A stretch of 64,000 nt of DNA from Pontibacter anaerobius (GTDB taxonomy: Bacteria; Bacteroidota; Bacteroidia; Cytophagales; Hymenobacteraceae). The stretch is taken from contig NZ_JAPFQO010000007.1 in the NCBI RefSeq assembly GCF_026241195.1, positions 1-64,000 on the forward strand. Reading direction: 5' to 3'. Position 1 is the stretch's first letter; each line of letters opens with the position of its first letter. A program made the translations under genes and the position numbers. This document shows, piece after piece, positions 60,009-64,000 of this stretch. The notes under the pieces are model-generated. The model was not told where the DNA came from. It saw only the letters and a program-made list of their open reading frames with translations, and did not search any database.

Positions 60009-62519
60009 TTAATTAAAGTCAAAATACTCTCCTTCCTGTAGCTCCACTTCTTTCTCTTTTTCCTTTGGCTTTTTGCCCCGCAGCAGGTCTCGCAGCTCCT
60101 GCCCCTCCTGCTTCAGATCAGTTTTTATCTTCTGCCTTACGCGCTCATCGTCGTAAGCAATTTTAAAGTCGCTCTCGCTGCCTTTCAGCGTCAAGAAGAG
60201 GTTGCTGCTACCGGCGTCAGGGTCTTCCGCCACCATGCCGAAGCGGGCATCCTTATCAGGGCGCCGGCTACTGAAGAGCGGTAGCTTTATTTTATAGTCC
60301 ATCAGCTGATCGAACGTATGCGTACCCGAGATAGACACCACCGGCGCCGCAGACAGGTTAGAGCGAATATCCATCTCTGGAATATAGATGGTGCCCTGCT
60401 GTATCCAGAAAGAGTTGTGCAGCTCGGCAAAGTGCATGTTGGCCAACTCTGTGCGTTTCACAAAGGCGGACATCTTCTGCATGGGCGGGAAGTTGATGAG
60501 CTGCCCGTTCCGTACCGTAGCCTCAATCTCTGCCTGCAGTAGGTTAGTCTTAGGGTTTAGCTGGCTGTCGAAGTATACATCCGACACGATGTTGGCTGTA
60601 AGCAGGCCGCGCAGGTGCCGCTCCTCTATAAAGTTCTGGTGGAAGTTCTCGAACACGTAAAACAGGCTGTCTACGCTCATGCTGTTAAGCTTGGCGGCAG
60701 TGCTCAGCTTGATATGGTTGTTGGTGCGGGCATCCAGATTACCCCGCACGGCAAAATCCCCGCCAATGGCCCGAAACGAGATGTTTGGAGTAGAGACCAC
60801 CTGGTTCCGTAGCTTTACCTCCCCCCTGATACCTTTACCCCTGAACCTTCTGAACCGCAGCCTGTCGATGGAGGCGCTGAGGTCGAAGGCGATATCCGGG
60901 GAGATGATCAGCCTGTAGCTGTCGCCGGTACGAGCCTGTTCCGGGGTATTCAGTTCCTCACTCAGCAGCTGGTCAAAGTTAAGGTAGCGGCTCCTGAAGT
61001 CGGCCTCCACCAGCAGGCGCTGGTTCTTCAGGATCAGCCAGGCCATCACGTTCTTAAACATCCCGTTTATGGCAAAGTCAGACTCGCCCAGCTTGCCCTT
61101 AAAATCAGACACGGCCACATCGTTGTGCTTAAACATGAAGTTGCCGGTGAGGTTGCTCAGCGGTAGCGGGAGCTCCTGCAGTGTAAGCGACACGTTGTGC
61201 AGCGTAATGTCGCCGGTGGTGTTGAGGGTGCTGTTGCCGGGCCGCGCCTTAAACTCGTTCAGGTTACCGGAAAAGGCGATGCGCACATCTGCCAGTCCGC
61301 TGCCGCTGCGCACTTCCTCTATCTTGGCGAGCCCCAGCACATAGCCCACATCTAACATGCCCTGCACATCGAAAGCGATGAAAGGGTTATCGAAGTTGCT
61401 ATACTTCAGGTTACCCTTAAACGGCCTGCCGTTCAGTACACCGTTAAGTTCTTTCAGCTCCAGCACCGAGGTAGCGGCATTTTGCTTTTCGCCATTCGTA
61501 AAGCTGCCCGTCAGGTAGATCTTTTCCACGCGCTGCTGCACATCAGGGTGGAAGAACGAGGCATCGCGGGCCCCGAAGCTGAAACTGACCCGTGGTGTGT
61601 GCCTGCCGGAAGCTTTGCCCTTCACGGTGCCATTAAAGTATACCTCTCCCTCGCTGCGGTACTGCCTAAACTCCTCCGTCATACTTTGTGGCAACAGCGA
61701 GAGCAGCGATTGTATGTTGGTGTTCTTGCCTTTCAGTTGCAGGTCCAGCTCCGTGGCATCCTTGTAGGCAATGGCACCGCCCACCTCGTAGGCCGCCTCC
61801 TCTACCTGCACCACCGATGGCTGAAGCGCAATGGTCTGCGCCTGCCGGTTTATACTTAGCCCCGAGTTCAGGTTAACGCGCTTGCCTTTGAAGTACTCTC
61901 CGGTGCCGATTTTAATTGTCTGGATGGTTGCCTGCCCCTCGGCCTCAATGTCGATGGTTTCAGGGGAGATGGCAAGGGCCGCGGCCAGTTGGTGCGCTTC
62001 CACCTCATACGTCTGCTTCAGCTGCTGATCGATGTAGTGGATGGCCACCTCCTTCAGGTTTATACTTTCCAGGTCGAATGAGAACTCCTTGTCATCAGCG
62101 GCAGTGGAGTCTGTGGCGATGATCTCATAGTTAACTCTTCCGTCGGGCAGCACCTTCACGTACACCTCGCCCTGCTCCATGTAAAACTGCTTCACGCTGT
62201 ACTCGCCGCGCAGCACATCCCACAGGCTAAAGGTAAAGTACAGCTTGTCGGCTCGCGCCAGCGACTCCTCGCTGTCCTCCAGCCCCTCATGTACGTTCAC
62301 CTCGTCCAGCGAAACGGCTACCTGCGGAAACTTTTCGAAGAGCGAGAGCGAAATCTGCCGCACATCCACCTTTGTTTTGATGTGCTTGTTCGCCTCTGCC
62401 ACAAAAAGCTCGATTATTTTATCCTGATATGTGTACACAAGCGCCAACGCCAAGCCCAGTGCCGCTACCACAACAGCAACTCCATAAAATAGCACTTTTC
62501 TTACCACTCTTTTTCTCAC
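60009..62519 (-). CDS. AsmA-like inner-membrane anchored protein
   Basis: This large protein of 836 residues has one N-terminal helix (about 10-30) and a long, beta-rich periplasmic part. The AsmA signature is at the N-terminus (IKTKVDVRQISLSLFEKFPQ then VSLDEVNVHEG), and the C-terminal part has MDYKIKLPLFS and the ANLSAAP-like strands of the AsmA_2 domain. Proteins of this group form long beta-grooves that carry phospholipids between membranes. The charged C-terminus (KKPKEKEKEVELQEGEYFDFN in pieces) is typical of Bacteroidota members. It is monocistronic. Confidence 0.88.
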   Translation of the reverse strand: MRKRVVRKVLFYGVAVVVAALGLALALVYTYQDKIIELFVAEANKHIKTKVDVRQISLSLFEKFPQVAVSLDEVNVHEGLEDSEESLARADKLYFTFSLWDVLRGEYSVKQFYMEQGEVYVKVLPDGRVNYEIIATDSTAADDKEFSFDLESINLKEVAIHYIDQQLKQTYEVEAHQLAAALAISPETIDIEAEGQATIQTIKIGTGEYFKGKRVNLNSGLSINRQAQTIALQPSVVQVEEAAYEVGGAIAYKDATELDLQLKGKNTNIQSLLSLLPQSMTEEFRQYRSEGEVYFNGTVKGKASGRHTPRVSFSFGARDASFFHPDVQQRVEKIYLTGSFTNGEKQNAATSVLELKELNGVLNGRPFKGNLKYSNFDNPFIAFDVQGMLDVGYVLGLAKIEEVRSGSGLADVRIAFSGNLNEFKARPGNSTLNTTGDITLHNVSLTLQELPLPLSNLTGNFMFKHNDVAVSDFKGKLGESDFAINGMFKNVMAWLILKNQRLLVEADFRSRYLNFDQLLSEELNTPEQARTGDSYRLIISPDIAFDLSASIDRLRFRRFRGKGIRGEVKLRNQVVSTPNISFRAIGGDFAVRGNLDARTNNHIKLSTAAKLNSMSVDSLFYVFENFHQNFIEERHLRGLLTANIVSDVYFDSQLNPKTNLLQAEIEATVRNGQLINFPPMQKMSAFVKRTELANMHFAELHNSFWIQQGTIYIPEMDIRSNLSAAPVVSISGTHTFDQLMDYKIKLPLFSSRRPDKDARFGMVAEDPDAGSSNLFLTLKGSESDFKIAYDDERVRQKIKTDLKQEGQELRDLLRGKKPKEKEKEVELQEGEYFDFN

Positions 62520-62706
62520 TTGGCGAAAGTTCAGATTTATAGCACCTTATAAAACCTAAAGGTACAGTAGTAATAACACGTTGGCAATAGAAGACTGACG
62601 ATGAAAAAAAAATTAAGAAATTTTTAGCAGATGTTTTGCAGTCTCAAAAATAACCTCCATATTTGCATCATCAAACGGGGACAAAAGGTCAACGAAAACA
62701 AAAAAC

Positions 62707-62781
62707 GGGGTGTTAGCTCAGCTGGTTCAGAGCACCTGCCTTACAAGCAGGGGGTCACTGGTTCGAATCCAGTACGCCCCA
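62707..62781 (+). tRNA. tRNA-Val (anticodon UAC)
   Basis: A complete cloverleaf is visible. The acceptor stem GGGGTGT (62707-62713) pairs with ACGCCCC (62774-62780) with one T-G pair. The anticodon stem is CCTGC with GCAGG, the loop is CTTACAA, so the anticodon is TAC (valine, codon GUA). The T-loop GGTTCGAATCC is canonical. CCA is not encoded. A hairpin with a T-run follows at 62783-62810. Confidence 0.97.
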
Positions 62782-62782
62782 C

Positions 62783-62814
62783 ATAAGGACAACTGCAAAG
62801 TTGTCCTTATTTTA
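62783..62814 (+). terminator. Terminator of the tRNA gene
   Basis: A perfect 12-bp stem (62783-62794 with 62799-62810) has a GCAA tetraloop and TTTTA after it. Confidence 0.9.
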
Positions 62815-62965
62815 TATCCATACTTTTCTACTCCGGCTCCCACAGCCCTTATTTTTTAGCATTAGCTATACTTTACCAACGCGTTCGCATGGAGCATAGT
62901 ATGCCTCTCCTGCTGCCGCGCAGGCAACAAGTTTATTACTCGCAGAATCAAGGGTTTATTTATAC

Positions 62966-63562
62966 TTAGGCACCTGCCTTAGCGAACTGCTCGTGTAGGG
63001 CAAGCACCTGCGGGATGATCAGCTGCTTGTCGTCGTTATAGATGATGTGCTGGGCCCGGCGCATTTTCTCCTCCTCGCTCAGTTGACGGCCTATGATGGC
63101 GCGGATGTCGGCCTCGGTGCGGTGCGTATCGCGTTTAAGCAGGCGCTTAATACGCAGCTCCAGCGGTGAGTATACGGCTATCACTTCATCCATCTGCCTC
63201 CACGACTCCGACTCGAACATCAGCGCAGCCTCCTTCAGCACATAAGGCTTTCCGGCATGCGAGGCGGCCCATACTTCAAAGTCCTTGCCCACGTGCGGGT
63301 GTACCAGGCTATTGAGTTGCTCCAGCCGCTGCGGGTTATTAAATACTACGCCAGCCAAGTACCCACGGTCCAACTCCCCGGCCTCGGTAAAGGTTTCGGG
63401 GCCGAAAGCCTGCAACAGCTCCTGCCGCAGTGCTTTGTTGTGGTGCATTACCCACTTGGCACGGCTATCTGCATCATACACAGGCGCACCAAGCACGGCA
63501 AACAAACGGCTTACTATGGATTTACCAACCCCTATGCCGCCGGTTATACCTATCTTCAACAT
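62966..63562 (-). CDS. coaE: Dephospho-CoA kinase
   Basis: This cytosolic kinase of 198 residues catalyses the last step of coenzyme A synthesis. With the start at 63560-63562 it begins MLKIGITGGIGVGKS, where GGIGVGKS (8-15) is the P-loop; DADSRAKWVMH near 32 and LLKRDTHRTEADIRAII near 140-156 (lid region) are typical. An upstream in-frame start would lie inside the preceding gene. The ATG follows one base after the stop codon of the YbbR-like gene, so the two are co-transcribed. Confidence 0.95.
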   Translation of the reverse strand: MLKIGITGGIGVGKSIVSRLFAVLGAPVYDADSRAKWVMHHNKALRQELLQAFGPETFTEAGELDRGYLAGVVFNNPQRLEQLNSLVHPHVGKDFEVWAASHAGKPYVLKEAALMFESESWRQMDEVIAVYSPLELRIKRLLKRDTHRTEADIRAIIGRQLSEEEKMRRAQHIIYNDDKQLIIPQVLALHEQFAKAGA

Positions 63563-63563
63563 A

Positions 63564-64000
63564 CTATTGTCTGGAAATTTTGATGCGGTTAGGCCACACC
63601 TGCACATTGCGTATGCCACGAGGTTTCTGTACCAGCTCCGGCACCAGTGTAGAGTCGATGGGGTTGAACTTGTTGTAGTTGAGTACTACTTTAAAAGCAG
63701 AGCGGTTCAGCGTGGCCATGGAGTCTTGCAGCACCTGGTAACGCAATACCACAATTGGAGGACGCAGGCTTAGCGCCACCCCCGCCGGCACGTTTACCAG
63801 CTCAGGCAACAACTGCCGCTCCTCCGCCACAAGGCTCTTCACGTTCACGATCACCTGCGCCTCCTCCACATTCGCCTCTACCAGCGATTTATAGTTGTAG
63901 TTAATCGGCACAGGTATTTTTGATGGCTCCGCCAGCGTCTGCTCCTCTGGCAGGCGCAGCAGAAAAGGGTTCGGCAGGCTGTCTATCAGAGACGATGGCC
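63564..64000 (-). CDS. YbbR-like domain protein, partial (5' end outside the window)
   Basis: The frame is open from the right edge to a TAG at 63564-63566, about 145 residues. The visible part has strands typical of YbbR domains (PSKIPVPINYNYKSLV then AQVIVNVKSLV, VALSLRPPIVVLRY, and the end RGIRNVQVWPNRIKISRQ). YbbR repeats act as extracytoplasmic modules; in Firmicutes one (CdaR) controls a diadenylate cyclase. In Bacteroidota this gene commonly stands before coaE. The start codon lies beyond the window. Confidence 0.75.
   Translation of the reverse strand, partial: PSSLIDSLPNPFLLRLPEEQTLAEPSKIPVPINYNYKSLVEANVEEAQVIVNVKSLVAEERQLLPELVNVPAGVALSLRPPIVVLRYQVLQDSMATLNRSAFKVVLNYNKFNPIDSTLVPELVQKPRGIRNVQVWPNRIKISRQ

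Larger units (their letters stand above)
617..62967. repeat. Window-wide over-represented heptamer AAGTATA/TATACTT
   Basis: By eye I count about 140-145 copies across the window, about 2.2 per kb, in both orientations and in coding and intergenic DNA. The first copy is at 617-623 and the last at 62961-62967. Two copies overlap head to head as AAGTATACTT (17657-17666 and 52554-52563). The related AAGTATG/CATACTT is also frequent. The base before TATACTT is nearly always T, C or G, giving a common longer form TTTATACTT. Confidence 0.85.

Noticed and set aside
617..62967. Reading every TATACTTTG as a promoter -7 element
   Set aside because: Most copies are inside genes in both orientations and the spacing differs from TAnnTTTG by one base, so only exact TAnnTTTG matches upstream of genes were listed.

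Overview
The window looks like a chromosomal segment of a Bacteroidota bacterium of the Cytophagales type, and a Pontibacter-like member of the Hymenobacteraceae is my best guess. The reasons are the gene families (FtsX-type ABC permeases of about 790 residues, FloA with NfeD, archaeal/eukaryotic-type ProRS, lipoproteins with SC/AC lipoboxes, FadL-like barrels), promoter-like elements of the Bacteroidota form TAnnTTTG, and absence of strong Shine-Dalgarno sites. The species is an inference; no rRNA is present. I see no phage, no CRISPR array and no intact insertion sequence.

Layout. 1-160 is a structured stretch at the left edge. 162-6202 holds an ABC permease, an AGCS symporter, a CPA1 antiporter and AlkB. 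6270-17083 contains much of a kynurenine degradation pathway: kmo, then two divergent units, haaO - GNAT acetyltransferase - ACMSD on the minus strand and a divergent SDR followed by an aminomuconate-semialdehyde dehydrogenase on the plus strand, with unrelated secreted-protein genes between. 17086-25387 holds a YcxB-like protein, a RelA/SpoT-domain synthetase, a DPP4-type peptidase, a FadL-like porin and a low-complexity lipoprotein. 25583-28725 is proS, nfeD, floA. 28789-34972 has lipoproteins, a double thioredoxin-fold protein, a 2OG-Fe(II) oxygenase and a ChrA transporter. 35063-40384 is a five-gene nucleotide-sugar operon (WbpO-type dehydrogenase, galE, rfbB, wbpP, rfbA). 40586-48532 has prmC/ribD, msrC, psd, glutamate dehydrogenase, cdsA, a CPBP protease and dusB. 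48778-59671 holds transporters (EamA, NhaC), a sensor kinase, hemA, an ArsR regulator, anmK, a second Glu/Leu-type dehydrogenase and MscS. 60009-64000 has an AsmA-like protein, tRNA-Val(UAC), coaE and the end of a YbbR-domain protein.

The most unusual signal is not a gene. The heptamer AAGTATA/TATACTT occurs about 140-145 times in 64 kb by my hand count, where about 6-8 are expected from base composition. It appears in coding and intergenic DNA, in both orientations, and in all codon registers, and it is often built into terminator hairpins. A second signal is a family of non-coding intergenic elements. Two copies of about 360 bp (near 11785 and 22044) have an identical 29-nt loop closed by a stem with a compensatory base-pair change. 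Small palindromes with covarying stems accompany one of these copies and a second intergenic region near 15450-15574.

All counts and pairings were made by eye from the sequence. Family assignments rest on recognised motifs, not on database searches.
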